Made by a program: the position numbers and the translations under genes. 64,000 bases of DNA, taken from NCBI RefSeq assembly GCF_001412085.1, contig NZ_LKEV01000006.1, positions 1 through 64,000 on the forward strand, given 5' to 3'. Shown piece by piece: positions 21,009 to 28,891 of this stretch (positions are counted from its first letter, which is position 1; each line of letters begins with the position of its first letter). The notes under the pieces were generated by a model. That model saw nothing but the letters and a program-made list of their open reading frames with translations, ran no database searches and was not told where the DNA came from. This DNA is from Corynebacterium lowii (GTDB lineage Bacteria > Actinomycetota > Actinomycetes > Mycobacteriales > Mycobacteriaceae).

Positions 21009-23264
21009 ATGGGCGCATTTGACTGGTTCTGGAAAGCTATGGGCTCGGGATCGAGCCGGAACCAGAAGCGCAGCATCGCCATTACGAATGACGCGGCGGA
21101 GCGCGGAGCCGAACTAGCCGAATGTAGCCAGCAGGAACTCAACGAACGCGCCCGCGCCGCGCTCTCCGGCGGCGAGCTCAAAGACCCCGTGGAGTTCCTT
21201 GCGGTACTAGGGGAGGCCTCGCAGCGTACCCTGGGCATGACGCCTTTTAACGTGCAATCCCAGGCGGTGCTGCGCCTGCTGGAAGGCGATGTGGTGCACA
21301 TGGCCACCGGCGAGGGAAAAACCCTGGTGGGCGCGATGGCGGCCACGGGCTTTGCGCTCATGGGCAAGCGCGTGCACGTGATAACGGTCAACGATTACCT
21401 GGCGCAGCGCGACGCCGAGTGGATGCGCCCCCTCGTGGAGTTCTTCGACGTGAGCGTGGGCGCGATTGCCGAGGCATTATCGCCCGAGCAGCGGCGCGAG
21501 GTCTATGGCCGCGATGTGGTCTACGGACCCGTCAATGAGATCGGCTTTGACGTGCTGCGCGATCAGCAAATCGTGGATCGCTCCGAGGCCGTGCAGGCCC
21601 CCGCCGACGTCGCGCTGGTGGACGAGGCCGATTCCGTTCTGGTAGATGAGGCCCTGGTGCCCCTGGTACTGGCGGGAAACCAACCCGGTGCCGCGCCCAC
21701 GGGGCAGATCACCGGTGTGGTACGCGGCCTGAAAGAAAAAGAGGATTACACCACCGACGAGGACAAACGCAACGTATTCCTCACCGATCAGGGTGCACAC
21801 AAGGTAGAGCGCGCCCTAGGAATTGAGAGCCTCTACGACGACGAGCACGTGGGCAGCACGCTCGTACAGGTGAATCTGGCCCTGCACGCGCAAGCCCTGC
21901 TGCACCGCGACGTGCACTACATCGTGCGCGAGGGCAAGGTACAGCTTATCGACGCCTCCCGCGGCCGCGTGGCCGACCTCCAACGCTGGCCGGATGGCTT
22001 GCAGGCCGCTGTGGAAGCCAAGGAAGGGCTGAGCGTGACCGAGGGCGGCAAGATCCTCGATACGATCACCCTTCAGGCGCTCATGGGACGCTACCCCCTG
22101 GTGTGCGGCATGACCGGCACGGCGGTAGAGGCCACAGACCAGTTGCGACAGTTCTATGACCTGCGCGTTTCCGTGATCGAGCGGGAAAAACCCCTGCGCC
22201 GCTTTGATGAGGCAGATCGCATTTACGCCACCATGAAGGAAAAGAACGCCGCCATCGTGGAGGAAATCGCCCTCCTTCACGCCACCGGGCAGCCGATTCT
22301 GGTGGGAACCCAAGACGTGGCCGAATCCGAGGCCCTGGCCGAGGCACTGGTGGCACGCGGTATCGAGGTGGCGGTGCTCAATGCCAAGAACGACGCCGAG
22401 GAGGCCGGAATCATCGCCCAGGCCGGGCAGGTGGGGCGCGTGACCGTATCCACCCAGATGGCCGGGCGCGGCACCGATATTCGCCTTGGCGAGGGAGCCA
22501 TGGAGGGCCTGGCGGTGATTGGCACCTCGCGGCACCGATCTTCGCGCCTGGACAATCAGCTCCGAGGACGCGCTGGGCGGCAGGGGGACCCGGGTCTTTC
22601 CCTCTTCTTCGTTTCCTTAGAAGATGATGTGGTGGCCACGGGTGGGGCCGGGGAGCAGATCACCGCGCAGCCCGATAGTCAGGGCCGCATCGAGCAAAAG
22701 CGGGTGCGGGATTTTATTGAGCACTGCCAGCGAGTAACGGAGGGGCAGCTGCTAGAGATTCACGCGCAGACCTGGAAATACAACAAACTCCTGGCCGATC
22801 AGCGCGAGATTATCGACGCCCGCCGTGCCCGGCTGCTCGACACCGATCAGGCCTGGCAGGAACTATCGCAGCGAGCCCCGGAACGCGCGGAGGAGATCGC
22901 CGGATTGGGCTCGCGGGAGAAGGCCGCGCGCCAGATCATGCTCTACCACCTGGATTCCGCGTGGGCCGATCACCTGGCCCTCATGGACGATGTGCGCGAG
23001 TCCATTCACCTGCGCGCCATCGCCCGGGAGACTCCGCTAGACGAGTACCACCGCATTGCGGTGCGCGAGTTCAAGGAATTGGCACAGCGGGCCGTGGACG
23101 CGGCGGTGGAGACTTTTAATGAAGTGCGTATTGACGAAACAGGGGCGTATCTGGAGGATTACGGTTTGGCGAGGCCTTCGGCCACGTGGACGTATATGGT
23201 TTCCGATAATCCCCTGGCGGGTGGTAATTCCGTTGTGCGGGGCATTGGCAATATCTTCCGGTAG
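21009..23264 (+). CDS. secA2: Accessory Sec system translocase SecA2
   Basis: 751 residues, well short of the housekeeping SecA (about 840-950), with no C-terminal zinc-binding tail. DEAD motor motifs: HMATGEGKTLVGAMA (Walker A), TVNDYLAQRDAEWM, VDEADSVLVDEA, TGTAVEA, VSTQMAGRGTDI and NQLRGRAGRQGDPG. SecA2 in mycobacteria and corynebacteria exports a subset of proteins together with SecYEG. Its position directly before odhI is conserved in C. glutamicum. The ORF begins at ATG 21009 after GGAAGGCAGC. Confidence 0.93.
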   Translation: MGAFDWFWKAMGSGSSRNQKRSIAITNDAAERGAELAECSQQELNERARAALSGGELKDPVEFLAVLGEASQRTLGMTPFNVQSQAVLRLLEGDVVHMATGEGKTLVGAMAATGFALMGKRVHVITVNDYLAQRDAEWMRPLVEFFDVSVGAIAEALSPEQRREVYGRDVVYGPVNEIGFDVLRDQQIVDRSEAVQAPADVALVDEADSVLVDEALVPLVLAGNQPGAAPTGQITGVVRGLKEKEDYTTDEDKRNVFLTDQGAHKVERALGIESLYDDEHVGSTLVQVNLALHAQALLHRDVHYIVREGKVQLIDASRGRVADLQRWPDGLQAAVEAKEGLSVTEGGKILDTITLQALMGRYPLVCGMTGTAVEATDQLRQFYDLRVSVIEREKPLRRFDEADRIYATMKEKNAAIVEEIALLHATGQPILVGTQDVAESEALAEALVARGIEVAVLNAKNDAEEAGIIAQAGQVGRVTVSTQMAGRGTDIRLGEGAMEGLAVIGTSRHRSSRLDNQLRGRAGRQGDPGLSLFFVSLEDDVVATGGAGEQITAQPDSQGRIEQKRVRDFIEHCQRVTEGQLLEIHAQTWKYNKLLADQREIIDARRARLLDTDQAWQELSQRAPERAEEIAGLGSREKAARQIMLYHLDSAWADHLALMDDVRESIHLRAIARETPLDEYHRIAVREFKELAQRAVDAAVETFNEVRIDETGAYLEDYGLARPSATWTYMVSDNPLAGGNSVVRGIGNIFR

Positions 23265-23287
23265 CATCAACATCGGATGGACATCGC

Positions 23288-23293
23288 TATGAT
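23288..23293 (+). promoter_or_regulatory. Possible -10 box of the odhI promoter
   Basis: TATGAT, 38 bases before the odhI ATG. GTGGAGG, a good ribosome-binding site, lies between. No clear -35 is visible at the right distance, which is common in this genus. Confidence 0.5.
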
Positions 23294-23331
23294 GTGTAGT
23301 TAGCGTTTACCCAACAAGTGGAGGATGAGAC

Positions 23332-23754
23332 ATGAGCGAGAACACCGGGATCGGTCAGCCGCAGGTGGAAACCACCTCGGTTTTCCGTGCCGACCTGCTC
23401 AAGGAGATGGAATCGGGGGCTCCCGCCACCGTGAGTGCGGAGAATCTTCCGAAGGGTTCGGCCCTTCTTGTGGTTAAGCGAGGCCCCAATGCCGGTGCCA
23501 GGTTTTTGCTGGATCAGGCCACCACGACGGCGGGCCGCCACCCGGAGTCCGATATTTTCCTCGATGACGTGACTGTTTCTCGCCGCCACGCGGAGTTTCG
23601 CCTCACCGATGAGGGAGAATACGAAGTAGTAGATGTGGGATCTCTCAACGGCACCTACGTCAACCGTGAGCCCCGCAACTCCGAGACCCTGTCCACCGGC
23701 GATGAGATTCAGATTGGCAAGTTCCGTCTGGTCTATCTCTCCGCCTCCGAGTAA
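23332..23754 (+). CDS. odhI: OdhI, FHA inhibitor of 2-oxoglutarate dehydrogenase
   Basis: 140 residues. The N-terminal tail holds VETTSVFRADLLKEME with Thr14 and Thr15, the sites phosphorylated by PknG/PknA/PknB/PknL in C. glutamicum. The FHA domain follows (about 45-135: TTAGRHPESDIFLDDVTVSRRHAEF, GSLNGTYVNREPRNS). Unphosphorylated OdhI binds and inhibits OdhA; phosphorylation makes the FHA domain bind its own tail and relieves inhibition. It therefore controls flux between the TCA cycle and glutamate. All key residues are present. Confidence 0.97.
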   Translation: MSENTGIGQPQVETTSVFRADLLKEMESGAPATVSAENLPKGSALLVVKRGPNAGARFLLDQATTTAGRHPESDIFLDDVTVSRRHAEFRLTDEGEYEVVDVGSLNGTYVNREPRNSETLSTGDEIQIGKFRLVYLSASE

Positions 23755-23769
23755 CCCTTTTTTCATTGT

Positions 23770-24474
23770 ATGAGCGCTGTAAGTAAGGCTGCGGCTGCGT
23801 CAAAGCCAAAAAAGACGATGTCCATTGGCGTCGTTCTCGATCGGTTGCGTCAAGAATTTCCCGACGTCACCGTATCGAAGATTCGATTCCTGGAATCCGA
23901 GGGATTGGTGATGCCTCAGCGCACATCCTCGGGTTACCGTCGCTTTACCGATGAGGACGTGGAGCGCCTGCGCTACATCCTCACCATGCAGCGCGATAAT
24001 TACCTGCCGCTCAAGGTTATCCGCGAGCAGCTTGAGGCTATGGATTCCGGGCAGGTAACCGCGATTTCACATTCGCTGGTTTCCCCGGAGAACTTCCGTA
24101 GCTCGCCTTTCCGCCTCACCGATGAGGAGGTTGCCCGCAAAGCGGGAGTCTCGGCCTCCGTGGTGGAGGATTGCATCGCTGCGAAATTGATTAGCCCGGA
24201 TGCCGCCGGAATGTTTAATGCCGATGATGTCACCGTGGTGAGCAACGCAGAGGCCTTGAAGGCTTTTGGCTTTGATGAGCGTCATCTGCGTTCCCTGCGC
24301 AATGCCGCGCGCCGCCAGGCTGACCTGATCGGCCAGGTGGCGGGTCCCGTGGCTAAGTCCCGCTCGGAGAGCGCCAAGCAGCAGGCCGAGGAGATGAGCC
24401 AGCAGATGAGTGCTCTGGTGGTTTCCCTGCATGCCTCTTTGTTTAAGAAGGCGCTGCGCGATGAGTTCCGTTGA
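23770..24474 (+). CDS. ftsR: MerR-type regulator FtsR
   Basis: 234 residues. The winged helix-turn-helix is at about 17-85 (SIGVVLDRLRQEFPDVTVSK, then FLESEGLVMPQRTSSGYRRF). A helical C-terminal part (EEVARKAGVSASVVEDCIA, QQAEEMSQQMSALV) probably dimerises. No effector-binding cysteines are seen. In C. glutamicum the protein at this place, after odhI, activates ftsZ transcription. No clear Shine-Dalgarno precedes the ATG at 23770; an internal ATG at 23818 would start at SIGVVLDRL. Confidence 0.92.
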   Translation: MSAVSKAAAASKPKKTMSIGVVLDRLRQEFPDVTVSKIRFLESEGLVMPQRTSSGYRRFTDEDVERLRYILTMQRDNYLPLKVIREQLEAMDSGQVTAISHSLVSPENFRSSPFRLTDEEVARKAGVSASVVEDCIAAKLISPDAAGMFNADDVTVVSNAEALKAFGFDERHLRSLRNAARRQADLIGQVAGPVAKSRSESAKQQAEEMSQQMSALVVSLHASLFKKALRDEFR

Positions 24475-25033
24475 GTTTCACGGCGTACATAGCACGGGGC
24501 CGGAGGATTTCTATTGCGTGGTGTTGCGCTGGGTTGAGCGCAACCGCGTGCTGCCCCTGTGGATTTCGCCTTTAGCCGCGGCGGAGATGGAGGCTCGTTC
24601 GGTGGGGTATGAGCCGCGCCGTCCCGGTACCATTGACCTCCTCATCGAGTCCCTACAAGACAGGGTTTCCGAGGTGGGAATAACCAGCGCCTTCGAGGGG
24701 GTCTTTATTGCCACGATTACTCTCCACGATGGCACGGAGATTGATGCACGCCCCTCGGATGCCCTGATGGTGGCCCAGGCGCTGGAACTTCCTTTTTATG
24801 TGGATGATGATGTGCTCACGCAGTTTTCCTTCTTTATCTCCGACGATGCCTTGCAAGAATATTTGGGTGTGAGCTTTGGAGCGCCGGAGGAAGAGAGGGA
24901 AGAAGGGGAATCGGCCTCGGGCGATGCGCAGGCGGATGCCGATTTTGAGCGCATGATGAGGGAACTGGGTGTTTCCGAGTCGGATCTCTTTGGTGACACG
25001 GATGTGACTAAAGATGACAATGGTGAAACTTAG
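24461..25033 (+). CDS. Bifunctional nuclease (DUF151) family protein
   Basis: 190 residues from the ATG at 24461, overlapping ftsR by 14 bases. The DUF151 core is VVLRWVERNRVLPLWISPL to IDARPSDALMVAQALELPFY. The C-terminal third is acidic (EEEREEGESASGD, then DADFERMMRELGVSESDLFG). Members in plants and Thermotoga show nuclease activity; the role in corynebacteria is unknown. The conserved order odhI-ftsR-DUF151-merR suggests a shared regulon. Confidence 0.85.
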   Translation: MSSVEFHGVHSTGPEDFYCVVLRWVERNRVLPLWISPLAAAEMEARSVGYEPRRPGTIDLLIESLQDRVSEVGITSAFEGVFIATITLHDGTEIDARPSDALMVAQALELPFYVDDDVLTQFSFFISDDALQEYLGVSFGAPEEEREEGESASGDAQADADFERMMRELGVSESDLFGDTDVTKDDNGET

Positions 25034-25035
25034 GT

Positions 25036-25058
25036 TTAAACTTCAACTTGAGGTTTAA
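25036..25058. promoter_or_regulatory. 23-bp palindrome, MerR-type operator candidate
   Basis: Half-sites TTAAACTTCAA and TTGAGGTTTAA flank a central C; only one base pair of the dyad is mismatched. It lies just after the DUF151 stop and about 100 bases before the second MerR gene. MerR proteins bind dyads of this kind. TTGACC at 25087 followed by TTGAAT around 25110 may be the promoter. Which of the two MerR proteins binds is unknown. Confidence 0.6.
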
Positions 25059-25161
25059 GTTTTGGGCGTGTCGCACGTGACGCGCTTGACCTTGGGATAA
25101 CCTTGGCATTGAATAGAGCGTGATACGCGCGCCAAGATCAACACATCATTGGAGTACGACG

Positions 25162-25707
25162 GTGAGCAACAACCAGGATCGTCCTGTGCAGGAATCACTC
25201 TTCGACCTTGGACCGGGGGAAGAGGTGGGCTACCGTGTGCCGATCGCCTGCCAGGTGGCCGGGATTACGTACCGCCAGCTGGATTATTGGGCGCGGACGA
25301 ACTTAGTGAAGCCCTCCATCCGCGGGGCGCAGGGCTCGGGCTCGCAGCGCCTGTATTCCTTCCGCGATATTTTGGTGCTTAAGATTGTGAAGCGGCTGCT
25401 GGATACCGGCATTTCCTTGCAGAATATCCGCCTGGCCGTGGAGCGCCTGCGCGATCGCGGTGTGGATGACATTGCGGAGATCACCCTGGTTTCCGATGGA
25501 ACCACCGTGTATGAATGTCACTCCGCCAATGAGGTGATTGACCTGCTCGGTGGGGGGCAGGGCGTCTTTGGCATTGCGGTGCCGGGGATCGTCAAGGAAC
25601 TCTCGGGCACCATCGCCGCCTTCCCCTCCGAGAGGATCGTGGAGGAAGGCAACGTTATCGCCGTGGATGAACTCGCGGCCCGCCGCCGGGCGCGCAAGTC
25701 CTCCTAG
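25162..25707 (+). CDS. Second MerR-family regulator
   Basis: 181 residues from the GTG at 25162. The N-terminal tail is short (NNQDRPVQESLFDLGPGEE). The DNA-binding domain (about 20-92) includes AGITYRQLDYWARTNLVKPS, SGSQRLYSFRDILVLKIVKR and LDTGISLQNIRLAVERLRDRG. The C-terminal region differs from FtsR and carries no obvious ligand motif. Family members at this place in mycobacteria and corynebacteria are conserved but poorly studied. The strong palindrome upstream suggests autoregulation or cross-control by FtsR. Confidence 0.88.
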   Translation: MSNNQDRPVQESLFDLGPGEEVGYRVPIACQVAGITYRQLDYWARTNLVKPSIRGAQGSGSQRLYSFRDILVLKIVKRLLDTGISLQNIRLAVERLRDRGVDDIAEITLVSDGTTVYECHSANEVIDLLGGGQGVFGIAVPGIVKELSGTIAAFPSERIVEEGNVIAVDELAARRRARKSS

Positions 25708-25731
25708 TTTTAAGAAGGTTCTTCGGGGGTT

Positions 25732-26973
25732 CTAGAGGGTTCGGGTGGAATCCGCCTGCTCGGCAAGGATCGGATCTGTCTGATCGCCTGCCTGCACAAC
25801 CTCTAGGGTGATCTGGGGGTTTTCTAGGCTGGCGGCGAGCTGGCGGCCAAAGGCGGCGTCATCGACATCCTCGGGGGAGGTACCGGAGGTAAAGAGCACT
25901 ACGCGAGCGGGCTGCCCCGTGGTCTGAGCCTGCTCGGCGGCGGTGCGCAGCGCGGCTAGCACGGAGGTGCGGGTGAGCGGGATACCGCCGGTGCCGAAGT
26001 TATCGAGGACGGGCATGATGCTTTCGGCGGGGCCGAACTGTACGTTATCGCGCCAGGGGCGAGTCACACCGGGGTTGAGCGGGGAAGAGTAGTTCCACAG
26101 CGCCACGGGCTGATTGAGAGCGTTGGCCTCGGAAGCAAGAGCGGCACGGGCGGCATCAAAATGGGGAACCATCTGCTCGGACGTATCGAGGAGGAAGAGA
26201 GTCTGCGCCTGAGCGGGCTGTTGATCCTGCGGCTGTTGTTCTTCGCCCTCGCCTTGTTGTTGCTGCTGCGGATTCGTGGCGGCAGCGGCGGCGTCGATAG
26301 CCTCCTGGGAGACGCCCTCAACGGGATTCAGCGCGATGGCGGCGAAGTCCAACTCTGCACCCGGCAGGGCGGTGAAGATACGGCCCTCGGGGTTGGTGAG
26401 GGCGGTGACAGCAGTAGCGGTGGCCGGGTCCTCGGGGGCGGGTGTCTGGGCATCGCGGGCGGCGAGCACCGTGGCCTGCTCGGGATCATTGGTGAGGGCC
26501 TGCGCGGCGGCCTGGGCCACGGCGGGATCCTGGCCGTAATACACCGCTTGGGGGTCCACGGCGGTGACGTCCTCAAGGGCCTGCGGGGTGCTCAACCCCA
26601 CGGGGGTGCTGCCCACCACCTTGGGAGCGCTGCCCTCGGCGCGGGCGCGGCCCTGCTCGACGAGGATGGCGTCGGTAATGGCGGAATCCACCCCGATGTA
26701 GAGGGCGGCCTGAGCCGGGGAATCAACGAGCTCGGGGTGAACGCACTCGGCGGAGAAATCCCTCAAGAACATATCCGCGGCACCGGGATACTGCTCGGCT
26801 ACGGGCAGGGTGACGGTTTCTGCGCAGGTGCCCTCAGCCTGGGAAGAATTGGAGGAATCATCCTTGTGGTAGAACAACCACCAGATGACGGCGGCAATGA
26901 CGAGGATGATGACGATGATGGTAGTAATCACCGCACCATGACTCTTTGTTTCTGACCTGTGTTGACCCGGCAC
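25732..26973 (-). CDS. Membrane-anchored protein with degenerate von Willebrand A domain
   Basis: 413 residues. A short cytoplasmic N-terminus is followed by a membrane segment at about 15-35 (VITTIIVIILVIAAVIWWLF). The extracellular part first resembles a solute-binding domain (CAETVTLPVAEQYPGAADMF), then has a Gln/Glu-rich linker (about 238-256, NPQQQQQGEGEEQQPQDQQP), then a VWA-like domain. Its metal site reads FLLDTSEQM, not the DxSxS of an intact MIDAS, so metal-dependent ligand binding is doubtful. Neighbours are a hypothetical gene and CNNM proteins. Function unknown. Confidence 0.78.
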   Translation of the reverse strand: MPGQHRSETKSHGAVITTIIVIILVIAAVIWWLFYHKDDSSNSSQAEGTCAETVTLPVAEQYPGAADMFLRDFSAECVHPELVDSPAQAALYIGVDSAITDAILVEQGRARAEGSAPKVVGSTPVGLSTPQALEDVTAVDPQAVYYGQDPAVAQAAAQALTNDPEQATVLAARDAQTPAPEDPATATAVTALTNPEGRIFTALPGAELDFAAIALNPVEGVSQEAIDAAAAATNPQQQQQGEGEEQQPQDQQPAQAQTLFLLDTSEQMVPHFDAARAALASEANALNQPVALWNYSSPLNPGVTRPWRDNVQFGPAESIMPVLDNFGTGGIPLTRTSVLAALRTAAEQAQTTGQPARVVLFTSGTSPEDVDDAAFGRQLAASLENPQITLEVVQAGDQTDPILAEQADSTRTL

Positions 26974-26987
26974 CCGGAAGTCCTCCC

Positions 26988-27848
26988 TTAGCTAGTCTCG
27001 CTTTTAGGTAGAAGTTTAGCGTCTTTGACCGCTAAGACAATCTTGAGCAACGCCGCGCGCAGCGGTGCGGCGCTGTGGGAAAGCTCGCGCTGCCTGCGCA
27101 CATATTCCGCCTTGCCCTCGGTTGTCTCAATGGGCACAACCCCAAAGCCCAAACCGCGCACATCATAGGGGGAGGCCTCCATATCCAGAATCCGCGCGCG
27201 GCGGGCGAGCTCAAAGGTATCCAGCAGCAAATCCCCTGGCACCAGGGGGCCGAGCTTGTGCGCCCACTTGTACAGATCCATCGTGGCATGAACGCAACCG
27301 CGCTGGTCATGCTCAGGCTGTTGCGAGCGGCTCAGCACCGTGAGGTTCAAAGGCCGCGCGGGCGGGGTGAAAAACCGGAAGGCATCGTAGTGCGTGCACC
27401 GCAGCTGATGGGCCTCCACCACCTCGTTGGTTTTATCGCCCAGGCGCAGCGGCAGATCGTGGCGCGGGGTGCCGTGATAAACCATCGCCCATTCGTGCAG
27501 GCCAAAGCAATCAAAATGCGCTGGATTCGTGGCGGTGCGAGAAAGAAGCTCCCCAATTTTGGCTATTCCCTCGCCGCGGCGCGCGCTAAAAGCCTGCGTA
27601 TCGACGCCCCCGCCGCAATAATCCTTCCACTGGGCATGGGGCGGATCGCCCAATAAATAGGTACCCAGGCCAGGGTGCCACTTCCGCAATTGACCGGGGC
27701 GCACCTGGTAATAATCGAAAAGGAAATCAAAGACGGGGTGCTTTTCTCCCGCCTTGCGGCGCTCTAGATGGGCGCGGGTGAGATCATCGGCGCGCTCCTC
27801 GTGATGGCGCATTTCTGCGTGCCACTGGTGCGGTTCGAGATACCTCAT
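26988..27848 (-). CDS. Conserved actinobacterial protein of unknown function
   Basis: 286 residues, soluble and basic. Recognisable stretches are HPVFDFLFDYYQVRPGQL, LRKWHPGLGTYL, and FGLHEWAMVYHGTPRHDLPL; later GCVHATMDLYKWAHKLGPLV. Aromatic, Arg and His residues are frequent, which suggests an enzyme, but I see no known catalytic motif. Homologues are sometimes labelled 3-methyladenine DNA glycosylase; nothing seen here supports that. It overlaps the CNNM gene before it by four bases (ATGA), so the two are co-translated. Confidence 0.75.
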   Translation of the reverse strand: MRYLEPHQWHAEMRHHEERADDLTRAHLERRKAGEKHPVFDFLFDYYQVRPGQLRKWHPGLGTYLLGDPPHAQWKDYCGGGVDTQAFSARRGEGIAKIGELLSRTATNPAHFDCFGLHEWAMVYHGTPRHDLPLRLGDKTNEVVEAHQLRCTHYDAFRFFTPPARPLNLTVLSRSQQPEHDQRGCVHATMDLYKWAHKLGPLVPGDLLLDTFELARRARILDMEASPYDVRGLGFGVVPIETTEGKAEYVRRQRELSHSAAPLRAALLKIVLAVKDAKLLPKSETS

Positions 27849-28891
27849 TCATGGGTCCAGTCGGTTACCGTGCCCACGTACTCCTCGATGAGATCCTCCA
27901 AGGCCACGATGCCGATGAGCTCGCCGCGATCGCGTACCTGGGCCATGTGCGCAGAGCGCACGTGCAGCGTGTTCAGGGCCTCATCTAGGGGCTGCTGCCC
28001 ATCGACAAAGATGAGCGGGCGCAACTGCGTGCGGGGAATCACGGTGTGGGGCGAGGAAGAGGACATCCAGCCCAGCACGTCCTTGACGTGAACATATCCC
28101 AGGTAGGAGCCATCGCGGCCCGTGACGGGGAAGCGGGAAAAGCCTGTTTCTTGCACCAACTGCTCTAGATCACCGATGGTGGGGCCGGTGCGGCCAAAGG
28201 CCAGGCTGCGCACCTGATCCAGCGGAATCATCACCTCCTTGAGGCTGCGGTTTTCCGAGCGGAGCGCCTTATTAAGGCGCGCGTGTTCCTCCGCGTCAAG
28301 ATAACCCTCGGCGCGGGACTCCGCGATCATGGAGGCCAGCTGCTTTTGATCCACGGTGGAATCCAGCTCATCCTTTTGCTCAATGCCAAAAAGACGCAGC
28401 GTGATACGGGCCAGCCAGTTGAGCAATTCCACGATCGGTTTGGTGAGGCGCACCCAGCCGATGATGCCGGGGGCCAGCCACAAAGCCAGGGTCTCCGGTC
28501 CCGCAATGGCGATATTCTTGGGCACCATCTCACCGAAGAGAATGTGCAGGAAGGTGATAATCGCCAGGGCAATAACAAAGGAGATGGGGTGAATGAGATC
28601 GGTGGGCACGCCCAGTGCGGTGAAAGGTTCTTCCACGAAGTGCGCCACGGCGGGCTCGGCTACCTTGCCGAGCACCAGCGAACACAGGGTGATACCAAAC
28701 TGCGCCCCGGCAAGCATGATGGAAAGGTGCTCGGTGGCGTATAAGACCCGCTGGGCACCGGGGCGGCCCTGGGCGATGAGAGCCTCCACGCGATCGCGCC
28801 GCGAGGAAATGAGAGCGAACTCGCTGGCCACGAAGAAGGCATTGGCCGCAAGAAGAGCCGCGATGAGAGCGATGGTGGTAAAGATACTCAT
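27845..28891 (-). CDS. CNNM/CBS membrane protein (hemolysin-like)
   Basis: 348 residues. The N-terminal DUF21 transmembrane domain (about 1-190) starts TIALIAALLAANAFFVASEF and includes LGKVAEPAVAHF and VPKNIAIAGPETLAL. A pair of CBS domains (about 205-340: VMIPLDQVRSLAFGR, FSRFPVTGRDGSYLGYVHVK, IGIVALEDLIEEYVG) binds nucleotide in the family. The C-terminal CorC domain present in its neighbour is missing. CNNM/CorC proteins move or sense Mg2+. It overlaps both neighbours by four bases. Confidence 0.88.
   Translation of the reverse strand: MSIFTTIALIAALLAANAFFVASEFALISSRRDRVEALIAQGRPGAQRVLYATEHLSIMLAGAQFGITLCSLVLGKVAEPAVAHFVEEPFTALGVPTDLIHPISFVIALAIITFLHILFGEMVPKNIAIAGPETLALWLAPGIIGWVRLTKPIVELLNWLARITLRLFGIEQKDELDSTVDQKQLASMIAESRAEGYLDAEEHARLNKALRSENRSLKEVMIPLDQVRSLAFGRTGPTIGDLEQLVQETGFSRFPVTGRDGSYLGYVHVKDVLGWMSSSSPHTVIPRTQLRPLIFVDGQQPLDEALNTLHVRSAHMAQVRDRGELIGIVALEDLIEEYVGTVTDWTHE

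Noticed and set aside
21009..23264. Housekeeping SecA1
   Set aside because: Too short, no zinc-binding tail, and next to odhI as secA2 is in corynebacteria.
26161..26955. 264-codon Gly/Leu-rich frame on plus opposite the VWA-like gene
   Set aside because: Antisense of a Gln- and Ala-rich gene; no start signal or known motif.
26988..27848. 3-methyladenine DNA glycosylase label
   Set aside because: No helix-hairpin-helix or glycosylase active-site motif is visible.
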